A DNA stretch of 64,000 nucleotides from Alisma plantago-aquatica (lineage: Eukaryota; Streptophyta; Magnoliopsida; Alismatales; Alismataceae): contig OY856411.1 of the NCBI GenBank assembly GCA_963693085.1, forward strand, positions 112,721,267-112,785,266, in the 5' to 3' direction. Shown one piece after another: positions 21,960-34,723 of the stretch; the first letter of the stretch is position 1, and each line of letters starts with the position of its first letter. The position numbers were made by a program, and so were the translations under genes. Below the pieces are notes generated by a model, which saw only the letters and a program-made list of their open reading frames with translations, did not search any database and was not told the DNA's origin.

Positions 21960-24756
21960 TGTAACAACCCCCTCGCCATGTTATCCCCTAGTCAGGAAAA
22001 TTGAGAGGGAAAAATGGCATTAACATAAAAACAAGATTGAGGTTTATAAAATAACCATAAATAATTAATAAATTTTCACTAAATTGAAAAGAGTTTGTAC
22101 AAGGTAAACTTTCCACAAAAGGAATTACATGATATGTTTTTCTAGAGTTTGCAACATGAAATAAAAACTAACTAAAGATATCCTCTAGAATTACATTACT
22201 TCTTATTCGTTTGGTGCCTTCTTCTCTAGATGTCCATTTTCCATTATTCTTATAAAAATGATAGCAGATTATCCTAAAACGCTGAGAAATCAAAACGCAG
22301 TAAGTATAACAAGTTATACTAGTATGTGGGGTAAACAAAATGTTTGCATTTAATTGTAACAACATAATAACATCAATTATCATTTATAGAATCAATATTA
22401 ACATTTTAATCATGACTACTCAACCCTTATCCATCCAATCCTCTATGAAACCCCTTTGTGGTATTGTCCCTATACCAGACATAGGCCACCTTCTCCCCAT
22501 GGGTGTTTGGTTCCATATGAGTCTTCCCCTATTCAGGAGGATGACCTTTGATGATCCTCTTCCCCTTGGGCTTAATCATCATTTCTCTTATCTTTCATAC
22601 ATCTAGAAGTGGCTTAGGATTCGATCTAGTCATGTCCATATAATGTGATAGCCATAATGACTTTATAGATTGTGGGAAATAAATAAATAGACAAGCATTT
22701 ATTTCCTATCCATTTTGATAAACCTTGGAAAACAAAGGGAAACTAATGCGGTTAGTCTTAGGCATAGACACATACCTTTCTCAGGAGTACTAGATGTCCA
22801 GGTAAAGAAACAAAAGCAACCAATCAATCAATTATCCTAAAATTAATGAATAGTACCCACGTGTCAATAGTTTTATCCAAGATCCATCATTAAGACAAAC
22901 TTAGGGTCCAAGTTAGGGTTTTATTAGGGTTTAAGTTTTCTAAACTTTAAGTATTACTTTTCATGCATTTTTGGTTTAAAAACCCTAATCTTAACATTAA
23001 TTGCACTGTTAACCTCAAGGAAACACTAATTCATCATTTAATGAGTTATTAATCTCCAATTAGATCCAAATTATCCTTTTTATACAAAAGACCAAATATA
23101 TGATTATTAATATCAATTGAACACATTCAAATCATCAAAACCAAGAAATTAGGGGTTTTATTCATTTAACACATTAAACATAGCAACTTTAGATACTTTT
23201 TGAACTAGAGGTAGATCTAGGTCTTTGTTATATTTTTATTGAATTCTTCATTTTTTTAGCAAAATTTATATATTATATGCCTTTATCTGATTATCCTAGC
23301 TATTCTTACAATTTTTTTAAAAAAATCATTTTAGCCAATAAGGGCCTTCCACCTAGGCAACAAACCACGGGTCCCGCCCTGCAACTCGATTTAGCCAGCC
23401 AACCAGCTCTTGCCAACTAAGCATTTCACCTACGTGTCATTTCCACTGAGAAATGAAAAATAGGAGAAAAAGGCAAGGCTGCCCTTACCTCTTCAATGTA
23501 GGGACATGGGAAGGAGAGTACTTTCTCCTTCGGTCATCTCCTTCCTTCGTTCACAGGCTCATGAGAAGCATCAACGTGGCTAAGTCAACTCTCTAGTTGA
23601 CTCTATGATCTAGCACACCAGCGTGAGGAGTAAGGTCTCCTTCACCTTTGTTTTGCTTCCTCAAATTGAGAGTGCCCTTCACTTGCTCGGGTAGTGATCG
23701 AAGACAATGTGATGAGATCCAAGTATCACTGGTGAGAAGGTAGAATGGGGTATATGTGGAGGATGATGTTAGTAGAGGATTTGATATTTGGGAAATGATC
23801 CCGGGACTCAGCCAAAGCTTTGGAGACACTTTCTGATCTCACTAAGGGTCCAAGATCCCCTATATATACTCCCATGTCGGCAGGGATGTCTCATGGAGGT
23901 AGATTTGGGAAAAAACTCTAGAGTCCTGCAAACTTAGTGAAACTTGGTGTGGGAGAATTTGTCACATTCTCATGAGGACAAAGGTCCAATTTCCTAATCA
24001 TCTCATGCATTGATTCACGAGGAAATCATCCTGGAAAGTTGGCAAGTTTGTGTCCTCGTTTCCATATCTGACAAAGGAATGTGATGAGTGTCTCACTGAC
24101 CATCATTCCATGTGCAAGAATAAAAGGGTCAGAAAAGGAATTTCCTAAATTGGCAATAAAATCGTGACATTTGATTTAAATCCTTTCACTTTAGGGATTC
24201 TAGAAAAGTCCATAACTACTTTACCATTAATCATTTAGATCCTAGATTTTAAGGGAAAGTATATAATGGCATTATCTAATTGTGATCAAAGATTGAGACC
24301 AAAATTCAAAAATAAAGATGTTTTGTTCTTGACATTCAAGTATTCACTTTACAAAGCATATTTCAAGAATTAAAAATAGCCTTTTCTCTTCCTTATCTTT
24401 TATATTTTTTCAATTTTATTTAGTTTTCATATTAGCATCCATGTGAAACTGAAATCCAACCATTAATGGTCATTCGTACCAATTTTTGGAGAATTTTACA
24501 TCATTCTCATAAGGATTTCACTTATTAGCTATTATTCTTTTACCTTCTTCTCATTATTGGATTTTCTTCTATTCGTTTTCCCATATTTCTTTATTGGATT
24601 AATAAAACAGTAGAAACCATGAATTTCCCGCAAAAGAGAATTTTAAAAACAAAGTTATACTTTTAAAACAAAGCATAACATATTACTAATATCTCCTTTT
24701 ATATCAGTAGTTGCATTTCAATTATAAAAATACATGTGAAAAAATAGGCTATAACA
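21960..24756 (-). repeat. Gypsy-A 5' LTR (2,797 bp)
   Basis: Plus-strand ends are TGTAACAACCCC and GGCTATAACA. It aligns with the 3' LTR throughout except for about 750 bp at 22,533-23,285, which is absent from the other copy. That extra part is ordinary AT-rich LTR-like sequence with several TTAGGGTTT-like words at about 22,905-22,985; no coding is seen. Confidence 0.88.
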
Positions 24757-25153
24757 ACTCTCAATGTGGGTTTTTCTTGTACACTTGTTATCTAACGAGT
24801 ACCTATGTGTTAGACTCAATATCCAATATCATGACTGATGAGATTTAGCCATCAATCAACACACAATCTAGTCTTAAGTATTACTATTGTCTATATAGCT
24901 TCCACAATAATAACCTACTAGGGACATGACAAGAATGTATATGCTCTTATCATACGTATAATACCATGTTTAAGTCTTCAAACCAAACCATATGTCGTCA
25001 ATTAGCATCATTCTTTAAGCATCATGTTATATTATTTTTTCATAATTGAACAAACATAATAAATGGAAATTTAATTTATTATTAATAAAATCAATTACTT
25101 AAAACCCCAATACAATCATCACATGACTGGGTCTTAGGGCATACACACAATCA
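24757..25153 (-). repeat. Copia-B 3' LTR, part proximal to the interior
   Basis: Continues the LTR interrupted by gypsy-A and matches 41,635-42,026. For example, both copies contain GACTCAATATCCAATA and CATAATAAATGGAAAT. On the minus strand the LTR begins TGATTGTGTGTATGCCCTAA at 25,153, right after the polypurine tract AAGTGGGAGTC (25,154-25,164). The first five bases are the gypsy-A target duplication. Confidence 0.82.
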
Positions 25154-25315
25154 GACTCCCACTTGTACTTAGATCCAATCACACATGAATCTAATCCCAA
25201 GTGATGTAACATGACCATCATGCTTATGTTGAGGAAGTGCCATTTTCAATGGGTCATCAACATTTCCCTCAGTCGGTACCCTGTATATATTCACATCTCC
25301 TAATTGTATGGTATC
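25154..25315 (-). pseudogene. Copia-B RNase H tail
   Basis: The minus strand reads DTIQLGDVNIYRVPTEGN, then DDPLKMALPQHKHDGHV and SLGIRFMCDWI, a stop, then VQVGV. This is the C-terminal end of a copia polyprotein, and it runs into the polypurine tract and LTR. Coding similarity fades at about 25,315, where gypsy-B sequence is thought to start. The rest of copia-B pol and gag is missing from the window. Confidence 0.75.
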
Positions 25316-28300
25316 TCATATGAATGGAAAGTATGAAGTATGTGATTGGAACACTAATGTGATATGGGTTCCTTGGTGTGATGACCGCTATCAAACCAAC
25401 AACATTATCATACAAAACTACGTGAAAATAATCATTAACAGTGGATTACTGAAAATCACTAAAAATTTAAAACCTTTTTTCCAAGATATCCATTACCAGG
25501 AAATTCATTTTAGAAAGAACCAAACCATATATATACATCATGGTTCACTTTATGCTTACATTGTTCCATCACCTTGTAAGGATATGAGATAATAGTTGCT
25601 TTACCAAAACATACATAAAAGTAACATTATGCACCAAGGTGTACTAGACAAAATCTCAGATTGATCATAAAACTATTTACCCACTATCTCCCAAAGGACC
25701 TGAGAGTACATGAACGACACATAGGACTCTATATCTATAAGACACATAATAACACACTCAACCTCAGATGTTGTTCTTACTGCTACTGCCCGCTCTCTGT
25801 TGCACGATCTCTACCTCCTTGTGCACGTCCACCAAAAAAGTTGTGAAACCCATGGGTGAGACAACAAGTCCCAGTGAGAGATATAACTCTCTATCAATAA
25901 TATTATTATCACAAATAAATCTTATCAAAGAGAGAATAAGAAACCTTTATTAAATTCAACAAGTATAACTATTTTTTTATGCAGAATAGCACAATATTTA
26001 TCATTTAAGTAGTTCTAAGAACTATGACTGAGCAATAGATTGTCTAATCATTTTTAAACAGAATATGAAGCACATGTATAATATTTATCAACTAATACAT
26101 GTAAAAGTAATTGCAATCTCATTCAATGTTTCCATATTTGATCCTTAAACAAATACGCTACACATCTGATTACATCTTTAAACAATCCATTTTATGCCCT
26201 GTAGAGATGGGAATATGCCTTCCATGCTCCAACTGACCACTGCAAAGTAAGCATCAGTGCCATAAAGGTCTTATGGAAGAGCCAGAATCCATGACCTCTC
26301 CTATCTCGATTAGTACGAGATTATTGGCAGGGATGTATGAGTCATTCGACATTATAGCTAGCCTGGTATATAGAGGCTCTTTGCTTATAGAGATACAATG
26401 TGTAATATTCTCTCTTGTCAGGGTATGACCCGTAATCAATCCTGATTATATCAAAGAGTGGTTCGTAACCAATCCTGATTGTTTATTGAGTCATGGTATA
26501 ACTGCACTCTTGTTTGGGTATGACTCTTAGTCAATCCTAATAGTCAGGGTATGGCCCATAGCCAATCCTATTAATTAAGGATACAAGAAGATGACTTGCA
26601 CCCCGCATATTCAATAATATGCACTTCGAGTAAAACTCATTTCACCATTCAACAGATCCTGACACTGAATGGATCTATCGCCAGGGCAACTGCATTTTTA
26701 GTTCACTTGATAGATTACGTGCATTACAACATCTTTTAGCATGAATCAAGTTACAAGCATTAATTATAGATAAATGCTACATAAAAAGGTGTAACATATC
26801 TTTCAAGAAATCTTGTATCAATTGGAACATATCTTATTACACTTATCTTGGGATCTCAATCCCCTGAACACTTTACTGGAAATCTCATTCCTTCGTCATT
26901 ATCATTATCATGATCACATGTGTTGGATATCAAACCCTCAGTTCATTACTGAACAATGTCACCTTTCACCAAGTAACAATCTTTTCTAGGTCATCAAACC
27001 CATATATAAGTCATACTTGTTGTACAAGTATATCGCATGGCTCACAAGGCCTTATATAATCTGCATTATGCTAAATCATCATAACCCATACCTTGCTACG
27101 CTCATCATTTCATAACACCTACATGGTTAGGATTTCATAGCAAATGCAATATCAAGTACATATCATGACCATTCCATAAAGAGAATCATTCAAATTGCAA
27201 CCCTCTTATAATTAGGGTTAGGGTTTTCCCTTGTAATTGATTTAGGGTTTTCAAATGCATATTTATCAATCAAACCCTAATTGACATTGTAAGAGATATT
27301 TTATTTCCATAAGTGTTCAATCATACCTCAACAAATATCATCAACTGATTATCAACATGAAGTATTACCTTTCTTATGTGAGTAGTACAAGTTTCTCTCT
27401 CATCCTTACTAGGATGTTGACTTCAACATACTTATTACATTGATTTAACCTTCTTTAGGGTTTATTAATCTACACTTATTATAGTGAATCCATCTCATTA
27501 CTTCATAATGTATTCATTGATTGTATTCAAGGTGTATCGAACTACACTCATCAAGGTGTAGCAACGTATATTCAATAAGGTGTGTCGACCTTCACTCTAA
27601 TCCTTGTGTCAGCCTAGACACATCTACTTGTGTCGGTAAATGTAGCATTACTTGTATCGGCCAAGGCATGTCAAATGGTATTGGTTTAGAGTTGCTTGAG
27701 AAGGTAAATAGGCTTTAGTGTACTTTAGGGTATTGGCTACCCTATCTCTTTGTATACCGGCCACATCAACCCATTGTATATCGTCCATCCTATAACTAGG
27801 ATGTCGGTCACTCAACCAACTAGTATGTATTGGCCACACCATCAATTAGGGTATTGACCTCTAGGGTTTTTGGTTGTATCAGGTGAACCCTTATTCAACA
27901 CCTTAGTTCTCTCACCTATTGGACTTACCTCTACTTGGTGTATCAACTAAGGCTTCAAAGAGTGTAATGCCCCCATCTTCACATGATGTGTCGGGCTAGA
28001 GGGTGTCAAATTATGAGTGTATCAGTTTATGGTTACGGTTGGCCATATCAGCCTCTATACTCAACTTAAGGTAACATGATTCAATACTCTATCTCCAATA
28101 GACATCTCTTAGTCATGAATAGCTAGTATTATAAAAGCATATCATTTTATGGCATCCAACATATTGGACTAACAACAACATATCATTTTAGGGTAGCACA
28201 AGTCATGTCTGCCATCCATGTGATGGTGCAAGTATGCGTATCGACTTGGATATCTTCTAGATATTAGCCTGTCCTATTCTCAATCTTAGATGATAAGTTA

Positions 28301-29670
28301 GACAATTGAGAGGACAACAGTCCTATTCATGTAACAAATCAAAAAGGGATAGGATTTCATGTGTATCAGTTTCCATTTCTATACCCTTGTATTGGTTTAG
28401 GGTTTTCACATACCAATATTAGTTTGTGCATATCGATTTCATCATCTTCAAGCTCAAACACTTCATCCATTTAGTACTCTAGTTCATGAAAAAAAGGACC
28501 ATGTCTATTAGATCTCATAAAACCATCATTCAAACAAGAAAAATTGAAGTAGAAAAGGAATTACCATGTATTTGCATGATAGAAGGTAAATAATAATAAA
28601 GTTGAGTTCAAGTTATATAACCTACCTCAAGATCAACACAAGAGCTTAAAGCTCCAAAGATACACGTTCCCAAGGTTGAAGATGACTTATCAAAAGTCCA
28701 AGACTCGATCACAACACTTCTATATGAATGAAGATATCATAGTAAGGAACTTGGTGAAGAAGGAAGTAAAGGAAAGAATCATGATCCAAGCGGCATAGTC
28801 TTTCCGAGGTTGAAGATGATCATGGCTTCACCTTGGACTAGTTGTTTAGCCTTCCCCTTGCTCCTTGATCTCCTAGTGTCATCCACCAAGCAATAAATGG
28901 TAACATAGTCAAAAGGTTTACAGGGAGGTGAAACGAGAGGTATATATAGTTGAGGTTCAATAGAGAGAGTATGTGTAAGGTGTCATCACCATTTGCACTT
29001 AAGTGACACATGTCCATGCATGGTAACTTCATGCATCCATAATGATATTTCCATGAAAAACTCTTGAGGATAATCCATAGATAAGATATCGGCCTTTGGG
29101 TATCTTGCTTGAAAAGATATCACAACCCAATATCACATTATGTGCAAACTGATACTAATTTTGCAAGGAACATGTAAACCGACAGGCTTCACCTTCTTGA
29201 GATGCTTAGCCCATCATGAACACTTTCAAAGGCTACCAAACGGATATGGGACCTTATATATGGTTTCCAAGCTGATAGGCACTCCCATATACACTTCATA
29301 GCTTGACATAACCTCATCTAGGGTTCAAAAAACTCAACACTTCTTTGGTTCTTTCACCACAATGAGTGTTATCATTCAACCAAGACATAAACAAAGTGCC
29401 ACCTTCTTTCTCTCTTCTCTAGATGATGCTAAGAGGGAGAAGGAACACTCTAGAGGTGATAATTTGCGCATACACCTCTCATTTGGGTAAATTGCAATCT
29501 TTACCAAAGTTATCATATAAAGCACAACCAATTTGCAAATAAGTTCAAAATTGAGAAATAAACTCTTCTCAAGTCTTAATTACTTTTCAAAAGATTAAGA
29601 CAAGGTTCTAAACAACTTAATAAGGCAAAGCTTCTAGGGTCATCCCAAAACCCAGGTCAGGGGTGTTACA
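25316..29670 (-). repeat. Gypsy-B 3' LTR (left end uncertain)
   Basis: On the minus strand an LTR start TGTAACACCCCTGACC lies at 29,670, downstream of the chromodomain stop. Everything from here left to the copia-B tail shows no coding and is read as one long LTR. The far end was not located because no intact 5' LTR survives. It contains sub-repeats at 26,418-26,575 (GGGTATGAC words with CAATCCTGATT) and a degenerate minisatellite at 27,500-27,860. The part from 28,486 on lies in the triplicated segment. Confidence 0.55.
27500..27860. repeat. Degenerate minisatellite in the gypsy-B LTR
   Basis: Short spaced words such as GTGTATCGA, GTGTCGACC, GTGTCGGTA, GTATCGGCC and GTATTGGCC recur about every 20-35 bases. 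Weakly ordered and strongly diverged. It yields a spurious Cys-rich reading on the plus strand. Probably an internal repeat of the LTR. Confidence 0.5.
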
Positions 29671-31604
29671 AGTTATCAACCCCTAACAAGGATTTTGTCC
29701 CTGAAATCTTAAGAGAAAAGAGAAGGGTACTTCCTCCTCATCTCTTCCTCTATCTCCCATGTGCCTTCTTCAATGCCATGATGATTCCAAAGAACTTTCA
29801 CAAGCACTATGTCTTTCTTTTTTAACTTCTTGATTCTTCTAAGAATCAACACTGGACCTTCCACATAGGATATATCCTCATCTAATTCTACCTCTATAGG
29901 TTGTAATACAAGCTCTGTATCAGGGTGACATTTTCTCAAGATACATGAAATATTGGATGTAGTCTATGCAATTGAGGTGGTAGTTCCAACTTGTAGGCTA
30001 CCTTTCCAACATGTGCTATCACTGGATAGGGTCCCATAAATCTAAGAGCCAACTTACCCTTCTTCCCAAATCTGAGAACACCTTTCCAAGGAGACACCTT
30101 AAGATACACTCTGTCTCCAACTTGGAATTCTAAAGGTCTACGACGATTATCAACATATGGATTATGTCTATCCTGTGCTACCTTTAACTGTTGTTGTATC
30201 CCATTAATCTTTTATGTTATTTGTTGCACAAGTTCAGGACCAAGAAGTTGGTATTCTCCTATTTCATACCAGCATAATGAATATCTACAAAATCTACCAT
30301 ACAATGCTTCATATGGTTCCATATCAATGCTTCTATTATTGTAGGAAAACTCTATCAAAGTCAAATGTATATCCCAACTACCTACAAACTGAAGAACACA
30401 TGCCCTAAGCAAGTCTTCTAAGGTCTATATAGTTCTTTTAGATTTTCCATCCGTCTGAGGATGTAAGCAATACTAGACTTTAATTGTGTACCCAAATCTA
30501 TGTGTAATTGTTCCCAAAAGCAACTTGTAAATTGAGGACCTCTGTCTGACAAAATTGTTGTTGGGACTCCGTGAAACTACACTATCTCATGTACATAAAC
30601 CTGTGCAAGTTTCTCAGCAATGTATGTTGTCTTAGCATAAAGAAAATGTGTTGACTTTGTCAACCTATCAATAATCACCCAAATGGAATCGTGACCCTTG
30701 GTTGTTCTAGGCAAACCAACTACAAAATCCATTGTCACATGATCCCACTTCCACTGTGGTATTGGTAATGGTTGTAATGTTCCTGTCGACTTCTAGTGCT
30801 CAGCTTTAACGTGTTGAAACACTAGACATCACATAACATACTCAGCTACATCTTTCTTCAAACCAAGCCGCCAATACATATCTTTTAGATTTTGATACAT
30901 CTTGGTACTCCTTGGATTCATAGCATACATAGATGAGTGAGCTTCTTCATAACTATTTTCCATAAGTCATTAACATCAGGACAACAATTCTACCATGGTA
31001 ACAAATTGTTCCATCTTCTGACTCATGAAAGCCATCTCACTTCTCACTGCTGTATTTTGATCTGATATGTTGTATCACAATATCATCTTATTGTGCTTCT
31101 TTAATCTATTTTCTCAACAAAAGTTTAACTTGCATCTGTTCCAACAATCCAGCTAACAAAGATACTTCCAACTGTACATTCATCTGTCATAAGGAAACTA
31201 GCATATCCCCCTTATGACACACCAAAGAATTCAACTGTGCTTTATATGTGAATGAAGATGATGACTTTCTTCTTAACACATCTGCCACCACATTAGCCTT
31301 TCCTAGATGATAATCAATCATGCAATCATAATCTTTGATTAGTTCCATCCAACGATGTTGTCTCATGTTTAATTCTTGTTGTGAAAAGATGTACTTCATA
31401 TTCTTATGATCTGTGAAAATATGACACTTCTCCCCGTATAGTAATTTCTCCAGATTTTCAAGGCATCAATTACTGCAACCATCTCCAGATCGTGTGTAGG
31501 ATAATTCTCCTCATGTTTCTTAAACTTTCAAGAGGAAAAAAATCATTCATTTATCCTGCATCAACACACATCCTAAACCATTCTTCGAAGCATCACAAAC
31601 AAGA
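28486..31604 (-). repeat. Gypsy-B tandem unit 1 (3,119 bp)
   Basis: First of three head-to-tail copies. It begins in the gypsy-B LTR at ATGAAAAAAAGGACC, crosses the LTR start (29,670), chromodomain and integrase, and ends in RNase H at CACAAACAAGA. The unit joint carries a 3-bp ATG microhomology shared by the LTR site (28,486-28,488) and the pol site (37,843-37,845). Its left third differs from units 2 and 3 at about 17 sites, while its right part nearly matches unit 2. Confidence 0.97.
29709..31604 (-). pseudogene. Gypsy-B pol 3' part in unit 1: RNase H, integrase, chromodomain
   Basis: RNase H piece (31,187-31,399): [37 protein letters not shown]. Integrase: the zinc-ligand Cys positions read stop and Phe (EYVM*CLVFQ near 30,820-30,845). 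The core has TMDFVVGLPRTTKGHDSIWV near 30,700 and SDRGPQFTS near 30,540. The catalytic-Glu block, after a frameshift, reads DGKSKRT, with Lys in place of Glu. LRACVLQFVGSWDIHL follows. The chromodomain (29,709-29,939) is open: ISYVEGPVLILRRIKKL, VLVKVLWNHHGIEEGTWE, RRKYPSLFS, then stop. Normal for the C-terminus of a chromovirus pol, but the enzyme is dead. Confidence 0.88.
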
Positions 31605-34600
31605 ATGAAAAAAAGGACCATATCTGTTAGATCTCATAAAACCATCATTCAAACAAGAAAAATTGAAGTAGAAAAGGAATTACCATGTATTTGCATGATA
31701 GAAGGTAAATAATAACAAAGTCGAGTTCAAGTTATATAACCTACCTCAAGATCAACACAAGAGCTTCAAGCTCCAAAGATACACGTTCCCAAGGTTGAAG
31801 ATGACTTATCAAAAGTCCAAGACTCGATCACAACACTTCTATATGAATGAAGATATCATAGTAAGGAACTTGGTGAAGAAGGAAGTAAAGGAAAGAATCA
31901 TGATTTAAGAGGCATAGTCTTTTCGAGGTTGAAGATGATCATGGCTTCACCTTGGACTAGTTGTTCAGCCTTCCCCTTGCTCCTTGATCTCCTAGTGTCA
32001 TCCACCAAGCAATAAATGGTAACATAGTCAAAAGGTTTACAGGGAGGTGAAAAGTGAGGTATATATAGTTGAGGTTCAATAGAGAGAGTATGTGTAAGGT
32101 GTCATCACCATTTGCACTTAAGTGACACATGTCCATGCATGGTAACTTCATGCATCCATAATGATATTTCCATGAAAAACTCTTGAGGATAATCCATAGA
32201 TAAGATATCGGCCTTTGGGTATCTTGCTTGAAAAGATATCACAACCCAATATCACATTATGTGCAAACTGATACTAATTTTGCAAGGAACATGTAAACCG
32301 ACAGGCTTCACCTTCTTGAGATGCTTAGCCCATCATGAACACTTTCAAAGGCTACCAAACTGATATGGGACCTTTTATATGGTTTCCAAGCTGATAGGCA
32401 CTCCCATATACACTTCATAGCTTGACATAACCTCATCTAGGGTTCAAAAAACTCAATACTTCTTTGGTTCTTTCACCACAATGAGTGTTATCATTCAACC
32501 AAGACATAAACAAAGTGCCACCTTCTTTCTCTCTTCTCTAGATGATTCTAAGAGGGAGAAGGAACACTCTAGAGGTGATAATTTGCACATACACCCCTCA
32601 TTTGGGTAAATTGCAATCTTTACCAAAGTTATCATATAAAGCACAACCAATTTGCAAATAAGTTCAAAATTGAGAAATAAACTCTTCTCAAGTCTTAATT
32701 ACTTTTCAAAAGATTAAGACAAGGTTCTAAACAACTTAATAAGGCAAAGCTTCTAGGGTCATCCCAAAACCCAGGTCAGGGGTGTTACAAGTTATCAACC
32801 CCTAACAAGGATTTTGTCCCTGAAATCTTAAGAGAAAAGAGAAGGGTACTTCCTCCTCATCTCTTCCTCTATCTCCCATGTGCCTTCTTCAATGCCACGA
32901 TGATTCCAAAGAACTTTCACAAGCACTATGTCTTTCTTTTTTAACTTCTTGATTCTTCTAAGAATCAACACTGGACCTTCCACATAGGATATATCCTCAT
33001 CTAATTCTACCTCTATAGGTTGTAATACAAGCTCTGTATCAGGGTGACATTTTCTCAAGATACATGAAATATTGGATGTAGTCTATGCAATTGAGGTGGT
33101 AGTTCCAACTTGTAGGCTACCTTTCCAACATGTGCTATCACTGGATAGGGTCCCATAAATCTAAGAGCCAACTTACCCTTCTTCCCAAATCTGAGAACAC
33201 CTTTCCAAGGAGACACCTTAAGATACACTCTGTCTCCAACTTGGAATTCTAAAGGTCTACGACGATTATCAACATATGGATTATGTCTATCCTGTGCTAC
33301 CTTTAACTGTTGTTGTATCCCATTAATCTTTTATGTTATTTGTTGCACAAGTTCAGGACCAAGAAGTTGGTATTCTCCAATTTCATACCAGCATAATGAA
33401 TATCTACAAAATCTACCATACAATGCTTCATATGGTTCCATATCAATGCTTCTATTATTGTAGGAAAACTCTATCAAAGTCAAATGTATATCCCAACTAC
33501 CTACAAACTGAAGAACACATGCCCTAAGCAAGTCTTCTAAGGTCTATATAGTTCTTTTAGATTGTCCATCCGTCTGAGGATGTAAGCAATACTAGACTTT
33601 AATTGTGTACCCAAATCTATGTGTAATTGTTCCCAAAAGCAACTTGTAAATTGAGGACCTCTGTCTGACAAAATTGTTGTTGGGACTCCGTGCAACTGCA
33701 CTATCTCATGTACATAAACCTGTGAAAGTTTCTCAGCAATGTATGTTGTCTTAGCATAAAGAAAATGTGTTGACTTTGTCAACCTATCAATAATCACCCA
33801 AATGGAATCGTGACCCTTGGTTGTTCTAGGCAAACCAACTACAAAATCCATTGTCACATGATCCCACTTCCACTGTGGTATTGGTAATGGTTGTAATGTT
33901 CCTGTCGACTTCTAGTGCTCAGCTTTAACGTGCTGAAACACTAGACATCACATAACATACTCAGCTACATCTTTCTTCAAACCAAGCCGCCAATACATAT
34001 CTTTTAGATTTTGATACATCTTGGTACTCCTTGGATTCATAGCATACATAGATGAGTGAGCTTCTTCATAACTATTTTCCATAAGTCATTAACATCAGGA
34101 CAACAATTCTACCATGGTAACAAATTGTTCCATCTTCTGACTCATGAAAGCCATCTCACTTCTCACTGCTGTATTTTGATCTGATATGTTGTATCACAAT
34201 ATCATCTTATTGTGCTTCTTTAATCTATTTTCTCAACAAAAGTTTAACTTGCATCTGTTCCAACAATCCAGCTAACAAAGATACTTCCAACTGTACATTC
34301 ATCTGTCATAAGGAAACTAGCATATCCCCCTTATGACACACCAAAGAATTCAACTGTGCTTTATATGTGAATGAAGATGATGACTTTCTTCTTAACACAT
34401 CTGCCACCACATTAGCCTTTCCTAGATGATAATCAATCATGCAATCATAATCTTTGATTAGTTCCATCCAACGATGTTGTCTCATGTTTAATTCTTGTTG
34501 TGAAAAGATGTACTTCATATTCTTATGATCTGTGAAAATATGACACTTCTCCCTGTATAGTAATTTCTCCAGATTTTCAAGGCATCAATTACTGCAACCA

Positions 34601-34723
34601 TCTCCAGATCGTGTGTAGGATAATTCTCCTCATGTTTCTTAAACTTTCAAGAGGAAAAAAATCATTCATTTATCCTGCATCAACACACATCCTAAACCAT
34701 TCTTCGAAGCATCACAAACAAGA
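31605..34723 (-). repeat. Gypsy-B tandem unit 2 (3,119 bp, mosaic)
   Basis: Identical length to its neighbours, no indels seen. From its start to roughly offset 1,000 it carries the unit-3 state at nearly all sites where units 1 and 3 differ. Examples are ATATCTGTTAG, GAGCTTCAAGC and TGTTCAGCC. From about offset 1,400 it mostly carries the unit-1 state, for example GCTCTGTATC and TTTCCTAGATG. Confidence 0.97.
32828..34723 (-). pseudogene. Gypsy-B pol 3' part in unit 2: RNase H, integrase, chromodomain
   Basis: Copy of the unit-1 pol piece at exactly +3,119. The integrase core (33,537-33,857) is open over 106 codons from TMDFVVGLPRTT through SDRGPQFTSCFWEQ to the same frameshift. In this unit the HGVPTT block is uninterrupted, where unit 1 has a stop (GTGCAAC versus GTGAAAC on the plus strand at about 33,690). 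The Glu-to-Lys change is shared by all units. The chromodomain (32,828-33,058) reads as in unit 1 with NHRGIEEGTWE. No promoter or intact frame; not expected to make an enzyme. Confidence 0.88.

Larger units (their letters stand above)
14588..24756 (-). mobile_element. Gypsy-A: complete-structure chromovirus-type LTR retrotransposon
   Basis: 10,169 bp between perfect 5-bp target duplications ACTCT (14,583-14,587 and 24,757-24,761). It lies within the 3' LTR of copia-B: the LTR sequence is continuous across this site in the other copy (about 41,635). The ends are TGTAAC and TATAACA. On the minus strand the order is 5' LTR (21,960-24,756), a primer-binding site matching initiator Met-tRNA, gag, protease, RT, RNase H, integrase, chromodomain, polypurine tract and 3' LTR (14,588-16,654). 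The gag-PR-RT-RH-INT-CHD order places it in the chromoviruses, probably Tekay/Del-like. The LTRs differ by eye at roughly one base in eight in the outer part, so the insertion is old. All coding parts have stops. Confidence 0.9.

Noticed and set aside
22905..22985. Interstitial telomere repeat (TTAGGGTTT words)
   Set aside because: Only isolated, irregular TTAGGG-like words (also near 10,830 and 27,215); no tandem run of TTTAGGG.
25321..25600. Exact left end of the gypsy-B 3' LTR at the TG at 25,321
   Set aside because: The position is attractive because copia-B coding fades there, but no partner LTR or target duplication exists to confirm it, so the end is given as uncertain.
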